Shown here piece after piece: positions 38,341-47,631 of a DNA stretch of 64,000 nt; within the stretch, counting starts at the first letter, position 1; the number at the start of each line of letters is the position of its first letter. The position numbers and the translations under genes are program-made. The notes under the pieces are model-generated. The model was not told the DNA's origin. It did no database searches and saw only the letters and a program-made list of their open reading frames with translations. Source of the stretch: Guyparkeria hydrothermalis (GTDB lineage: Bacteria > Pseudomonadota > Gammaproteobacteria > Halothiobacillales > Halothiobacillaceae); assembly GCF_023555385.1 (NCBI RefSeq), contig NZ_JAJSED010000001.1, positions 930,001 through 994,000 of the forward strand. Direction: 5' to 3'.

Positions 38341-38444
38341 GCTCAAGGGTGGCCCGTGGGGCTCGGCAGGTTAGCACGGCCTGCCCGGACTGGGTGTAGG
38401 ATAAGAAGCGGGATGATGAACAGCGGAAACGGAGACGGACAGGG

Positions 38445-40220
38445 ATGACGCAAGCGGCCCAGGCCAGAATGGTCACAAGGATCGGCAGCGAGGCGGACAT
38501 CAACCAGGCGCTGCACTCGGCGCGCAATGCGCGAGTTGAACGCCTGGGAGAGGTACTCGTCCATCGGGGCACGATCACCCGCGACACCCTCGAAAAGGCG
38601 CTCGAGGCGCTCAAACACCATCCCGCAATGCACCTGGGCGACTGGCTGGTCGAGCACAAGCTGATCTCACCCGACCAGCTCGAGGAAGCCCTGTGCTCGC
38701 AGCTGGGCATCCCGCAGGTCAATCTCGGCGGGTTCATCCCCCCGCCGACGGTAGCCGCCCTGATCCCCTACGAAATGGCCCTGCGACTCAACGTCCTGCC
38801 GCTGGCGCGCCGTAACTCGGTGCTGGTGGTTGCCTGCGCGAAGCCCACCGACCAGGAATTACTGTCGATCCTGCGTTTCTACACTGGGCTGGGCATCGAG
38901 CCGGTACTGGCCGCCGGGCACCAGATCACCAGCGCGATCAACCGGGCCTACCGAATCGAGTCGAGTGGTGAGGAAACCGGACTGCCGGGTGCCGACGTTC
39001 AGCCAAACGAGCAGGAACCGGACATCGAGAACCAGGCCAGCAGCCCGCCGGTCGTCAAGATGGTCAATACCATCCTGATGCAGGCAATAAGCCGCGGCGC
39101 ATCGGACATCCACTTCCTGCCGCGGCGCGAGAACGTGCTGGTGCGGTTCCGCCTCTCCGGCGCCCTGCAAACCATCCGCTCGATCGAGAAGTCCGAGCTG
39201 GCGGCGGTAGTCGCCCGCATCAAGATCCTCGGCCGCATGAACATCGCCGAGCACCGCCTGCCGCAGGACGGCCACGCCCGCGTGCACATGAGCAAGCAGG
39301 AGGTCGACCTGCGCATCTCCGTGATGCCTACCTCCACCGGCGAGAGCGTGGTCATCCGCATCCTGAACAAGAACATGGGCCTCAAACCGCTCAACGCACT
39401 GGGCTTTTCCAAGAGCGACGAGCGGGTCATCCGCAACCTGATCGCCCGGGCCCAGGGCATGATCCTGGTCACGGGGCCGACCGGGTCGGGCAAGACCACG
39501 ACGCTCTACTCCCTGCTGCAGGAGGTCAAGGCAGCCGACCCGCATATCATCACGGTCGAGGACCCGGTCGAGTACGACATGGACGGCGTCGATCAGGTGC
39601 AGGTGCACGGCGGCATCGGCTACACCTTCGGCCGGGCGCTGCGCAACATCCTGCGCCACGATCCCGACGTGATCATGATCGGCGAGATGCGTGACCTCGA
39701 AACCGCCGAGAGCGGCGTAAAGGCCGCACTGACCGGCCACCTGGTGTTCTCCACCCTGCATACCAACGACGCCCCCAGCGCGGTCACCCGTCTGGTCGAC
39801 ATGGGCGTCGCTCCCTATCTGGTCAGCTCGACGGTCATGGCGGTGCTCGCGCAACGACTGGTGCGCATCCTCTGCTCGCATTGCAAGAAGAAGCATCAGC
39901 CCGAAGCGCTGATAAAAGAGACCATGGGTGTCGACAAGGACGCGACCTTCTGGCGATCCAAGGGATGCGACCACTGCGACCACACCGGCTACGTCGGCCG
40001 CACCATGGCCTACGAGTTGATCGTCGTCGACCGCGACATGGCCAACCACATCGCCCACGGCGTCACCACCGAGGAGTTGCGCCAGCTGTCGGTCGACAAG
40101 GGCATGCGCACGCTGACACGTCATGCACTGGAGATGGCACTGGCCGGCATCACCTCGCTGGAAGAGGCCTATCGCGTCCGTCTCGAGGACCTCGGCGGCC
40201 CGGAACACGACGAGCACTGA
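38445..40220 (+). CDS. GspE/PilB-type secretion/pilus assembly ATPase
   Basis: A 591-residue hexameric motor ATPase of the type II secretion/type IV pilus family. The N-terminal ~150 residues form an MshEN-like domain (LGEVLVHRGTITRDTLEKAL). The C-terminal ATPase carries Walker A (VTGPTGSGKTTTLYSL), an Asp box (EDPVEYDM), Walker B (DPDVIMIGEMRDLETAE) and a His box (HLVFSTLHTNDAPSA). The tetracysteine zinc element is CSHCKKKH...CDHCDHTG. No secretin, pseudopilin or PilC gene is adjacent, so its partner machine is elsewhere or it has another role. Confidence 0.9.
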   Translation: MTQAAQARMVTRIGSEADINQALHSARNARVERLGEVLVHRGTITRDTLEKALEALKHHPAMHLGDWLVEHKLISPDQLEEALCSQLGIPQVNLGGFIPPPTVAALIPYEMALRLNVLPLARRNSVLVVACAKPTDQELLSILRFYTGLGIEPVLAAGHQITSAINRAYRIESSGEETGLPGADVQPNEQEPDIENQASSPPVVKMVNTILMQAISRGASDIHFLPRRENVLVRFRLSGALQTIRSIEKSELAAVVARIKILGRMNIAEHRLPQDGHARVHMSKQEVDLRISVMPTSTGESVVIRILNKNMGLKPLNALGFSKSDERVIRNLIARAQGMILVTGPTGSGKTTTLYSLLQEVKAADPHIITVEDPVEYDMDGVDQVQVHGGIGYTFGRALRNILRHDPDVIMIGEMRDLETAESGVKAALTGHLVFSTLHTNDAPSAVTRLVDMGVAPYLVSSTVMAVLAQRLVRILCSHCKKKHQPEALIKETMGVDKDATFWRSKGCDHCDHTGYVGRTMAYELIVVDRDMANHIAHGVTTEELRQLSVDKGMRTLTRHALEMALAGITSLEEAYRVRLEDLGGPEHDEH

Positions 40221-40224
40221 TCCG

Positions 40225-40458
40225 ATGGACCTTTTGCTCGTCGCCCTGGTCGCGCTGGCCATGATCATCCTTGCCGTCCGCCGCCGACAGCGTCGCCGCC
40301 CCCCAACCAACGGCTCGCGCCCCAACAACGGCGGCTGGTCGTTTTCCCGTCACCCTCGCGAGGACTGGCGCTACTGGCGGGATCTCGCCATCCTGATCGG
40401 CTTGGTACTGGCCCTGCTAGCGGCGACCGCCCTCCTCACCAGCACCTCGCCCTCTTGA
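40225..40458 (+). CDS. Small two-helix membrane protein
   Basis: Not recognised. A 77-residue product: an N-terminal helix (LLLVALVALAMIILAV) followed by Arg-rich RRRQRRRPP, then a W-rich linker (HPREDWRYWRDLA) and a second helix (LIGLVLALLAATALL). It begins 5 bp after the GspE-type ATPase stop with no strong ribosome site, so coupling to that gene is likely. It could be a membrane partner, but that is inference. Confidence 0.55.
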   Translation: MDLLLVALVALAMIILAVRRRQRRRPPTNGSRPNNGGWSFSRHPREDWRYWRDLAILIGLVLALLAATALLTSTSPS

Positions 40459-40459
40459 T

Positions 40460-40693
40460 CTAGCTGCCGCAGCAGCCTGCCGTGCCGTCCCGGCGCGCCT
40501 CCTGTATCGGCGGACAGGGAACGTCGCCGTAGGAGCAGAACACGCAACAATCCCCCGGTAGCGGCGAGAGCAGTTCGCCGCAAGACGGGCACTCGAAGAA
40601 CCACTGGCAGGCATCTTCCGGCATGGTCTGCCGGGACGACTCGCCGCACTCCGGACAGGTCAGGCGGGAGACGGTCTCGATAGCTTGTTTCAT
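40460..40693 (-). CDS. Small Cys-rich zinc-ribbon protein (GDCCVFCSYG family)
   Basis: A 77-residue protein with CPECG...CPSCG (a probable zinc ribbon) and the striking element GDCCVFCSYGDVPCPPIQ, which I recall as conserved in small proteobacterial proteins of unknown function, then a CC near the C terminus. MKQAIETVS at 40693 is the start that fits the family. Metal binding is likely from the ten or so cysteines. It follows cfa on the same strand by about 80 bp. Confidence 0.75.
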   Translation of the reverse strand: MKQAIETVSRLTCPECGESSRQTMPEDACQWFFECPSCGELLSPLPGDCCVFCSYGDVPCPPIQEARRDGTAGCCGS

Positions 40694-40774
40694 GATCGGG
40701 CTCCGTGGGTGATGTTCGTCTTGAGCCGGAAGACGATGATCACCGACAGAAGCCGCCCCGTCGAGGGGCAAAAG

Positions 40775-41938
40775 TCATACGGGGCGTCGGTAGCCGCCGG
40801 GGGTGCCCGAAGGCGACAGGACGAACTGCCATAGCTGGATCTGGCGGGCCCGGAAACCACCGGCGCAGGATTGCAGGTAGTACTTCCACATCCGACCGAA
40901 GGTATCACCGTAGCTCGTGCGCCAGAGCGGCCAGGCCTGCTCGAAATTCTCGTACCAGGCCATCAGGGTGCGGTCGTAGTCGGCGCCGAAGTTGTGCATG
41001 TCCTCGACGACAAACCTCCCCTCGCTGGCGTCTACCACCTGCTGCAGGGCGGGCAGCTCGCCGTTGGGGAAAATGTACTTGCTGATCCAGGGGTCCGGCG
41101 GCGCGCCCTCGCGGTTGGTGCCGATGGTGTGCAGCAAAAAAAGCCCGTCGGGCTTGAGGCAGCGACGGGCGACTTGCATGTATTCGTCGTAGTTGTGGCG
41201 ACCGACGTGTTCGAACATGCCGACCGACACCACGTGGTCAAAGGGCTCGTCGACGTCGCGATAGTCCATCAGGCGGAATTCCACCGGCAGATCGCCGGCC
41301 AGCTCGCGGCCGAGTGCGGCCTGTTCCTTCGAGATGGTCAGGCCGACGCATTCCACGCCGTAGTGCTCGGCGGCGTAGATCATGAAGCTGCCCCAGCCGC
41401 AGCCGATGTCGAGCACGCGCTGCCCCGGTTTCAGGTCGAGCTTGCGACAGATGATGTCGAGCTTGTGCTCCTGTGCTTCCGCCAGGGTCTCGGCGCCTCC
41501 GCCCCAGAAACCGCAGGTGTAGGTCATGCGCGGGTCGAGCATGTCGCGGTAGAAATCGTTGCCGATATCGTAGTGGCGCTCGCCCACCTCCCAGCAGCGA
41601 TCGCGGGTCTGGCAGTTGAACAGGCGCGCCTTGAGCGCGTGCCACCACAGCCACGGCGAGCGTCCCACCTCCCGGCTCAGCCCGGAGCGAAGCACGCGCA
41701 CGACGAACTCGTCGACCCGGTCGATATCGACCCAACCGGCCATGTAGGCCTCACCCAAACCGAGATTGCCGTAGCCGAGTATGCGATCGATGGCGCGCGG
41801 GTCTCGGATACGCATGTCCCAGGGGCGATCGCCGTCGAGGCGGACGTCGGCCCGCGCCAGCATCTTCGCGAATGGGGAATCCGCACGAACCACATGCCTA
41901 TCCAGCGATTGCCCGTCCAGAGCCATGCGTTTGCTCAT
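40775..41938 (-). CDS. cfa: Cyclopropane-fatty-acyl-phospholipid synthase family
   Basis: A 387-residue SAM-dependent enzyme that adds a methylene bridge to unsaturated phospholipid acyl chains, stabilising membranes under stress. The N-terminal lipid-binding domain (GEAYMAGWVDIDRVDEFV) precedes ERHYDIGNDFYRDMLD, the SAM motif VLDIGCGWGSF and GLTISKEQ, and the active-site region FEHVGRHNYDEYM. Length matches Cfa. Confidence 0.95.
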   Translation of the reverse strand: MSKRMALDGQSLDRHVVRADSPFAKMLARADVRLDGDRPWDMRIRDPRAIDRILGYGNLGLGEAYMAGWVDIDRVDEFVVRVLRSGLSREVGRSPWLWWHALKARLFNCQTRDRCWEVGERHYDIGNDFYRDMLDPRMTYTCGFWGGGAETLAEAQEHKLDIICRKLDLKPGQRVLDIGCGWGSFMIYAAEHYGVECVGLTISKEQAALGRELAGDLPVEFRLMDYRDVDEPFDHVVSVGMFEHVGRHNYDEYMQVARRCLKPDGLFLLHTIGTNREGAPPDPWISKYIFPNGELPALQQVVDASEGRFVVEDMHNFGADYDRTLMAWYENFEQAWPLWRTSYGDTFGRMWKYYLQSCAGGFRARQIQLWQFVLSPSGTPGGYRRPV

Positions 41939-42159
41939 CGATCGCCTCCGTCACCGTAACGAACCATGCCGCCGACCGGCGACACGCGAGCGCTCGCCAG
42001 CCCAAACCCTCAATCTAGTCAGGGGATTAGCGATTTTCAACGAAACATGCGATCCATGAGATGTTCGGGAAAGCGCAGGTAGATCGCTCGTCGAGGCGCC
42101 CTAAGCCGACGTGGACCACCTCGTCGCTGTGGGTCTTCCTCCGCGAAGCCTTCGGCCGA

Positions 42160-42219
42160 AACAGAAAACCGCCGGACGAAGTGCCCCTCCTCTCGGAGGA
42201 ATACCTCGGTCCGGCGGTT
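42160..42219 (-). terminator. acnB terminator within the 327-bp acnB-cfa gap
   Basis: A perfect 11-bp inverted pair (42167-42177 with 42209-42219) encloses a second small hairpin (TCCTC...GAGGA). On the minus strand it lies about 47 bp after the acnB stop and is followed by TTTTCTGTTT. It should terminate acnB. The rest of the 41939-42265 gap, including the cfa promoter, shows no other clear feature. Confidence 0.75.
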
Positions 42220-42265
42220 CGAAAGCAGCCCTGCCCCGGTCACGGGGCAAAACAGGACGTGCCGA

Positions 42266-44848
42266 TCAGGCGGTGACCACGGGGATGTCCTTGAGCATCT
42301 GCAGCCCCTTGGTGGCCTCTTCCTGGTACTCCTCGATCTCGTTGAAGTTGAGGTAGCGGTAGATGTCCGCCGACATCGTGGCCAGGTGCGCGACGTGCTC
42401 CTGGTACTCCTCGACCGACGGCAGCTTGCCGAGGATCGCGGTGACCGCGGACAGCTCGGCCGAGCCGAGGTAGACGCGCGCATCCTTGCCCATGCGGTTG
42501 GGGAAGTTGCGCGTCGAGGTCGACATGACGGTCGCCCCGTCGGCGACGCGCGCCTGGTTGCCCATGCACAGAGAGCAGCCCGGCATCTCGACCCGGGCAC
42601 CGGCGCGACCGAAGACGTTGTAGTAACCCTCCTCGGTGAGCTGGTGCTGGTCCATGCGGGTCGGCGGCGCGATCCACAGGCGGGTCGGCACCGAGCCGCC
42701 GTAAGACTCGAGCACCTTGCCCGCGGCGCGGTAGTGACCGATGTTGGTCATGCACGAGCCGATGAACACTTCCTGGACCTCGTCGCCGGCAACCTCGGAG
42801 AGCGGCTTGATGTCGTCCGGATCGTTCGGGCAGGCGAGCAGCGGCTCCTTGATCTCGTTGAGATCGATCTCGATGATCTCGGCGTACTCGGCGTCGGCGT
42901 CCGGCTCGAGCAGCTCGGGGTTGTCGAGCCATTCCTGCATCGCCTCGATGCGGCGACCCAAGGTGCGCTTGTCCTCGTAGCCCTGGCTGATCATCCACTC
43001 GAGCAGCGTAATGTTGCTCTTGAGGAACTCCTTGATCGGCTCGGGACCGAGGCGGACGGTACAGCCGTTGGCCGAGCGCTCGGCCGAGGCGTCGGCGAAC
43101 TCGAACGCCTGCTCGACCTTCAGGTCCGGCAGGCCCTCGATCTCGAGCACGCGGCCGTTGAAGACGTTCTGCTTGCCCTTCTTCTCGACGGTCAGCTGGC
43201 CGTTCTGGATCGCCTTGTATGGGATCGCGTTGACCAGATCACGCAGCGTAATGCCCGGCTGCATCTCGCCCTTGAAGCGCACCAGCACGGATTCCGGCAT
43301 GTCCAGCGGCATCACACCCAGTGCGGCGGCGAATGCGACCAGGCCGGAGCCGGCCGGGAAGGAGATGCCCAGCGGGAAGCGGGTGTGCGAATCGCCGCCG
43401 GTGCCGACGGTATCCGGCAGGATCATGCGGTTGAGCCAGGAGTGGATCACCCCGTCACCGGCGCGTAGCGAAACGCCGCCGCGGGTGGAGATGAACTCCG
43501 GCAGCTCGTGCTGCAGAGCCACGTCCACCGGACGCGGGTAGGCCGCGGTGTGGCAGAACGACTGCATGACCAGATCCGCGGAGAAGCCCAGGCAGGCCAG
43601 CTCCTTGAGCTCGTCGCGGGTCATCGCCCCGGTGGTGTCCTGACTGCCAACGGTGGCCATCTTCGGCTCGCAGTAGGTGCCCGGACGGACGCCCTCGACG
43701 CCACAGGCGCGACCGACCATCTTCTGCGCGAGCGTGAAGCCCTTGCCGGTGTCTTCCGGCTGCTCGGCGCGCAGGAATTCGTCGGACGGCTCCATCTTGA
43801 GCGTCTCGCGTGCCTTGCCGGTCAGGCCGCGGCCGACGATCAGCGGGATGCGGCCGCCGGCGCGCACCTCGTCGGGCAGCGTGCTCGGGCGCATCTTGAA
43901 CGTCGAGATCACCTCGCCGTTCTTGAGCACCTCGCCCGCGTAGGGACGGATGGTGAGCACGTCACCGGTTTCCATCTGGTCGACGTCGCACTCGATCGGC
44001 AGCGCGCCGGAATCCTCGGCGGTGTTGAAGAAGATCGGGGCGATCTTGCTGCCCAGGACCACGCCGCCGGTGCGCTTGTTGGGCACGTGCGGGATGTCGC
44101 GACCGATGTGCCACTGCACCGAGTTGATCGCCGACTTGCGCGACGAACCGGTGCCGACCACGTCGCCGACGTAGGCGATCTTGTGGCCGGACTCCTTCAG
44201 TTTCTTGATGGTGTCGAGTGCCTCGGGCATCTTCGACTGCAGCATCGAGCAGGCGTGCAACGGGATGTCCGGACGACTCCAGGCCTCCTGGGCCGGGGAT
44301 AGATCGTCGGTGTTGGTCTCGCCCGGCACCTTGAGGACGATCACCTCGATCTCTTCCTCGAGCTTGGGCTTGGCCTTGAACCACTCGGCGTTGGCCCAGG
44401 ACTCGAGCACGCGACCGGCGTTCTTGCTGCCCTCGCGGTGCTTGTCCTCGACGTCGCGGAAGGCGTCGTAGACCATCACCAGCTTCGAGAGCGCCTTGAC
44501 CGCGTCCTCACCGACCGTCTCGTCGTCGAGCAACTCGATCAGCGGGTCGACGTTATAGCCACCCATCATGGTGCCGAGCAGTTCGACCGCCTCGTGACGG
44601 TCGAGCAGCGGCGAATTCGCTTCGCCCTTGGCCAGATCGGCGAGGAAAGCGGCCTTGACGTAGGCGGCCTTGTCCACACCCGGCGGGACACGCTGGGAGA
44701 GCAGGTACTTGAGCTCGTCGCCGTCGACATCGGCCGGCGGGTTCTTGATCAGCTCGATCAGCTCGGCTGTCTGCTCGGCGTTCAGCGCCAGCGGGGGAAT
44801 GTCCTGCTCGGCACGTTCGGCCTTGTGTTCGCGATAGGCTTCAAGCAT
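42266..44848 (-). CDS. acnB: Aconitate hydratase B / 2-methylisocitrate dehydratase
   Basis: An 860-residue [4Fe-4S] enzyme of the TCA cycle that isomerises citrate to isocitrate. The AcnB-specific N-terminal HEAT-like domain (residues 1-160, [20 protein letters not shown]) precedes the swivel domain ([20 protein letters not shown]) and catalytic domains ([20 protein letters not shown]). Cluster cysteines are seen in [17 protein letters not shown] and [10 protein letters not shown]. Length equals the family. Confidence 0.97.
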   Translation of the reverse strand: MLEAYREHKAERAEQDIPPLALNAEQTAELIELIKNPPADVDGDELKYLLSQRVPPGVDKAAYVKAAFLADLAKGEANSPLLDRHEAVELLGTMMGGYNVDPLIELLDDETVGEDAVKALSKLVMVYDAFRDVEDKHREGSKNAGRVLESWANAEWFKAKPKLEEEIEVIVLKVPGETNTDDLSPAQEAWSRPDIPLHACSMLQSKMPEALDTIKKLKESGHKIAYVGDVVGTGSSRKSAINSVQWHIGRDIPHVPNKRTGGVVLGSKIAPIFFNTAEDSGALPIECDVDQMETGDVLTIRPYAGEVLKNGEVISTFKMRPSTLPDEVRAGGRIPLIVGRGLTGKARETLKMEPSDEFLRAEQPEDTGKGFTLAQKMVGRACGVEGVRPGTYCEPKMATVGSQDTTGAMTRDELKELACLGFSADLVMQSFCHTAAYPRPVDVALQHELPEFISTRGGVSLRAGDGVIHSWLNRMILPDTVGTGGDSHTRFPLGISFPAGSGLVAFAAALGVMPLDMPESVLVRFKGEMQPGITLRDLVNAIPYKAIQNGQLTVEKKGKQNVFNGRVLEIEGLPDLKVEQAFEFADASAERSANGCTVRLGPEPIKEFLKSNITLLEWMISQGYEDKRTLGRRIEAMQEWLDNPELLEPDADAEYAEIIEIDLNEIKEPLLACPNDPDDIKPLSEVAGDEVQEVFIGSCMTNIGHYRAAGKVLESYGGSVPTRLWIAPPTRMDQHQLTEEGYYNVFGRAGARVEMPGCSLCMGNQARVADGATVMSTSTRNFPNRMGKDARVYLGSAELSAVTAILGKLPSVEEYQEHVAHLATMSADIYRYLNFNEIEEYQEEATKGLQMLKDIPVVTA

Positions 44849-44981
44849 TGGTGATCCTCAACGGCTTGTGATCATGAATTCTGGGAAGGTTGTTGTTCGC
44901 ACCGGCCCGACCGGCCGACCGCGATAAATTCGAAAGAGGCGGGATTCTATCAAATCCGGCCGGCTAGCCCGTCCGCCACCG

Positions 44982-45587
44982 TCAAAGCCTGCCGGCAAGC
45001 CGCAGCCGGTCGAGCCACAGCAGCGCGATCACCGGGGCGGCGGCGACGATCCGTCCGCCTTCGACGTCGGCGACCGCCTGCTCGATCGGCACCACCCGCA
45101 CCCGGATGTCCTCGTGTTCGTGATCCAGGCCGAACCGGCCGTCGACCAGGCCGTCACCATCGCGATCGATCCGCGAGGTGTCCACCCGCGCCAGGAAGAG
45201 ATAGATGCTCTCGGTACAGCCGCCGGGGCTGACCCAGTAGCGGGTGAGCGGATAGAGCTCGTCGATGGCCAGCCCCGCTTCCTCGTCTGACTCGCGCCGG
45301 GCCACATCCTCGGCCGATTCGCCCGGCTCGATCATGCCGGCGACGATCTCGGCCAGCCAGGGCCCGGTGGGCGCTTCCAGCGCGCCGGGGCGGAACTGCT
45401 CGATCAGCACCACCTCGCCGCGCTCGGGATCGAACGGCAGCACCGCAACGGCGTGACCGCGCTCGAAGATCTCGCGTTCGATCGGCTCCGACCAGCTACC
45501 GTCGAAGTACTCGAAGCGCAGCCGGTAGCGTTGCAGGGAGAAAAAACCGCTATAGAGGGTCTCATTGGCCAGAAGGTCGAAACGCAT
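44982..45587 (-). CDS. nudF: ADP-ribose pyrophosphatase-type Nudix hydrolase
   Basis: A 201-residue Nudix enzyme likely hydrolysing ADP-ribose. The Nudix box reads GMIEPGESAEDVARRESDEE then AGL, with Ser in place of the usual hydrophobic residue before the E-E pair. AVAVLPFDPERGEVVLIEQF and the proline-containing WVSPGGCTE after the box are NudF-type features. ATG at 45587 is used; the frame upstream starts with TTG. Confidence 0.9.
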   Translation of the reverse strand: MRFDLLANETLYSGFFSLQRYRLRFEYFDGSWSEPIEREIFERGHAVAVLPFDPERGEVVLIEQFRPGALEAPTGPWLAEIVAGMIEPGESAEDVARRESDEEAGLAIDELYPLTRYWVSPGGCTESIYLFLARVDTSRIDRDGDGLVDGRFGLDHEHEDIRVRVVPIEQAVADVEGGRIVAAAPVIALLWLDRLRLAGRL

Positions 45588-45717
45588 CAAGGGTGGCTCC
45601 TGCTACCATCAATCGGATTGGGTTGAACGCCCGGGCGACCTGCCGGCATCGGACCGACCGGGCTCAAAGCCTAGCTTACATTCCGGCGAGCCGACTCGCC
45701 CGCCACATGGGAAGCCC

Positions 45718-46017
45718 ATGAACACCATCCTCCAGCTGCTTGAACCCCTGATCGGTCAGGAGATCCACATCGGGGAGCACCGCGGCACGGTCATCGAGAT
45801 CCACGATGATCCACCGGCGCTGATCCTGCGCGCGGAGAACAGCCCGGACGCCTTTCAGGTCGATTACCTCGGCCGACCGAGGTCCATGGCGCAGCCGACC
45901 TGGACTCAGCCGATCGTCGGCAGCTCCGGCGGGAACCTGCACCCGGACCTTCAGCGCCAGTTGCCGCTGGAGACAGCCCGGGCACTGGACGAGTTCATCA
46001 AGTCCAGCCGATCCTGA
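45718..46017 (+). CDS. Small hypothetical protein
   Basis: Not recognised. A 99-residue soluble protein, MNTILQLLEPLIGQEIHIG onward, with a beta-rich first half (EHRGTVIEIHDDPPALILR) that could be a small barrel and a polar C-terminal helix (LPLETARALDEFIKSS). Start and stop give a gene-like length, and codon use matches the neighbours. It lies divergent from nudF by ~130 bp and just upstream of the META/MliC-like gene. Confidence 0.6.
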   Translation: MNTILQLLEPLIGQEIHIGEHRGTVIEIHDDPPALILRAENSPDAFQVDYLGRPRSMAQPTWTQPIVGSSGGNLHPDLQRQLPLETARALDEFIKSSRS

Positions 46018-46061
46018 TCTATCAAACTGCTTTCTTCGATTTCGACACGGAGCCTGTCTGC

Positions 46062-46718
46062 ATGAAACCCGGCATTTCCTCTTCACTCCTGCCCCGCCTG
46101 GCTATCGCCCTGCTCGGCCTCGCTGCCGCACCGCTGCTGTTCGCCGCGTCCACGCCACCGGCCGACAGTCACTGGCGGCTTTCGAACATCGCCACCCTGC
46201 CGACGATCGACCCCAGCCTCACCGACTTGATGGTCGACGCTGAGGGCAACCTCAGTGGCGTTGCCGGCTGCAATCACTACCGCCAGGCGCGTCAGGAAGA
46301 TGGCTACGGCGAGATCAGCACCACCCGCAAGCAATGTTCAGCCGAGAAAATGCGTCAGGAAAAAGCGTTCCTGAACGCCCTCCGGCAGACTGAAGAGTGG
46401 CAGATGGACGGCGAACGGCTGCTGCTGAAGGATGGCTCCAGCCGCACGCTCGCCATGATGCTCGAACCGATCATTCCCACCTATCACTTCGACTGCCAGG
46501 GCGAACGCGTGGTGTTCGACGTCATCCGGCGCGGCGAGATCCACCTGACCCACGGCGACACGACCGTCATGATGACTCGAACCGACAGCGCTTCGGGTTC
46601 GCACTACGAGGACGAGAGCGGCCAAATCATCTTCAGCGGCAAAGGGACGAAAGGTCAGTTCACCCGCGACGAGACCACTCTCGACTGCCGGCAGATCCCC
46701 GGACCGATCGAGGACTGA
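46062..46718 (+). CDS. Secreted META-domain and MliC-like protein
   Basis: A 218-residue protein with a signal peptide (LAIALLGLAAAPLLFAA). Residues ~35-130 resemble the META/HslJ domain (WRLSNIATLP...GVAGCNHYRQARQ, CSAEKMRQEKAFLNAL). Residues ~140-215 (YHFDCQGERVVFDVI, YEDESGQIIFSGKGTKGQF) resemble the MliC/PliC lysozyme-inhibitor fold. There is no lipobox at the predicted cleavage site. Envelope protection is a reasonable inference. Its stop is 22 bp from the convergent LigD polymerase gene. Confidence 0.75.
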   Translation: MKPGISSSLLPRLAIALLGLAAAPLLFAASTPPADSHWRLSNIATLPTIDPSLTDLMVDAEGNLSGVAGCNHYRQARQEDGYGEISTTRKQCSAEKMRQEKAFLNALRQTEEWQMDGERLLLKDGSSRTLAMMLEPIIPTYHFDCQGERVVFDVIRRGEIHLTHGDTTVMMTRTDSASGSHYEDESGQIIFSGKGTKGQFTRDETTLDCRQIPGPIED

Positions 46719-46740
46719 GCTCCGCGCCGCGGCGCCTCCC

Positions 46741-47631
46741 CTACCCGAGCTGATCAAGAGCCCGGCGAGCGGCCTCGGGGTCAGCAGCCTGGTCGAACAT
46801 GCCGGCCCAGGGATCGCCCTTCTGCCCGAGTCGGCGGAAAACGTTCTCCAGGGTGTAGCTATCCGAACGCAGGCCGCCCTTGTCCAGCTCGACCCAGTCG
46901 AGGGGGGTAGCCACCGGCGCACCGGGCCGGGCACGCAGGGAATACGGCGCGACGGCCGTCTGGCCGAAGGCATTGCGCATGACGTCGAGGTACAGCCGTC
47001 CCTTCCGTGCCTCGCGCCGCTGCTCTGTGGTCAGCTCATCCGGGTAGGCAGCCGCAAGCCGTTCGGCCATGCCCCCGGCGAGATCGCGCACGTCATCGAA
47101 GCCCTGCCGGGCCTGCAGCGGCGCGACCACGTGCAGGCCGGTCGAGCCGGTCGTCATGACAAAGGGTGACATCTGACAGTCGCGCATCAGGGCCGCGACA
47201 CGGCGGGCCGTGCGCTTGAGCAAGCCCATGTCGTCGTCCGGGGGATCGAGATCGAAGATCAACAGATCCGGTCGATCGATCACATTGCCGCGCGCAGCCC
47301 AGCGATGGAACGTAATGGTCGCCTGATCGGCCAGGAACGCGAGACAATCGACGTCCTCGCAGAGGATGTGGCGGACCGGCCCAGTGGGCTCGTCGTGACG
47401 CACCAGCAGCGCACCGACCCACTCGGGGAAGTGCTCGGCATATGCCTGCTGAAAGAACCCTTCCTCGCCGAGGCCGTCCGGAAAACGGTGCAGCGTCAGC
47501 GGCCGGCCGGCCAGATGGGGCAACATGAACTCGGCGACGCGGCGGTAATAGCCGACCACGTCCGCCTTGGTCCAGCCATCGTCGGGATACAGGATCTTGT
47601 CCGGACGAGTGATGTCACCGTCCTCGTTCAT
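46741..47631 (-). CDS. ligD: LigD-type primase-polymerase domain protein
   Basis: A 296-residue stand-alone polymerase domain of bacterial LigD (archaeo-eukaryotic primase superfamily), which in non-homologous end joining fills gaps with ribonucleotides. Visible: GRPLTLHRFPDGL, the catalytic Asp pair in LIFDLDPPDD, TGSTGLHVVAPL, and KGRLYLDVMRNA. There is no ligase domain. The ATG overlaps the upstream phosphoesterase stop and has GGAGGAGG just upstream. No Ku gene is in the window. Confidence 0.9.
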   Translation of the reverse strand: MNEDGDITRPDKILYPDDGWTKADVVGYYRRVAEFMLPHLAGRPLTLHRFPDGLGEEGFFQQAYAEHFPEWVGALLVRHDEPTGPVRHILCEDVDCLAFLADQATITFHRWAARGNVIDRPDLLIFDLDPPDDDMGLLKRTARRVAALMRDCQMSPFVMTTGSTGLHVVAPLQARQGFDDVRDLAGGMAERLAAAYPDELTTEQRREARKGRLYLDVMRNAFGQTAVAPYSLRARPGAPVATPLDWVELDKGGLRSDSYTLENVFRRLGQKGDPWAGMFDQAADPEAARRALDQLG

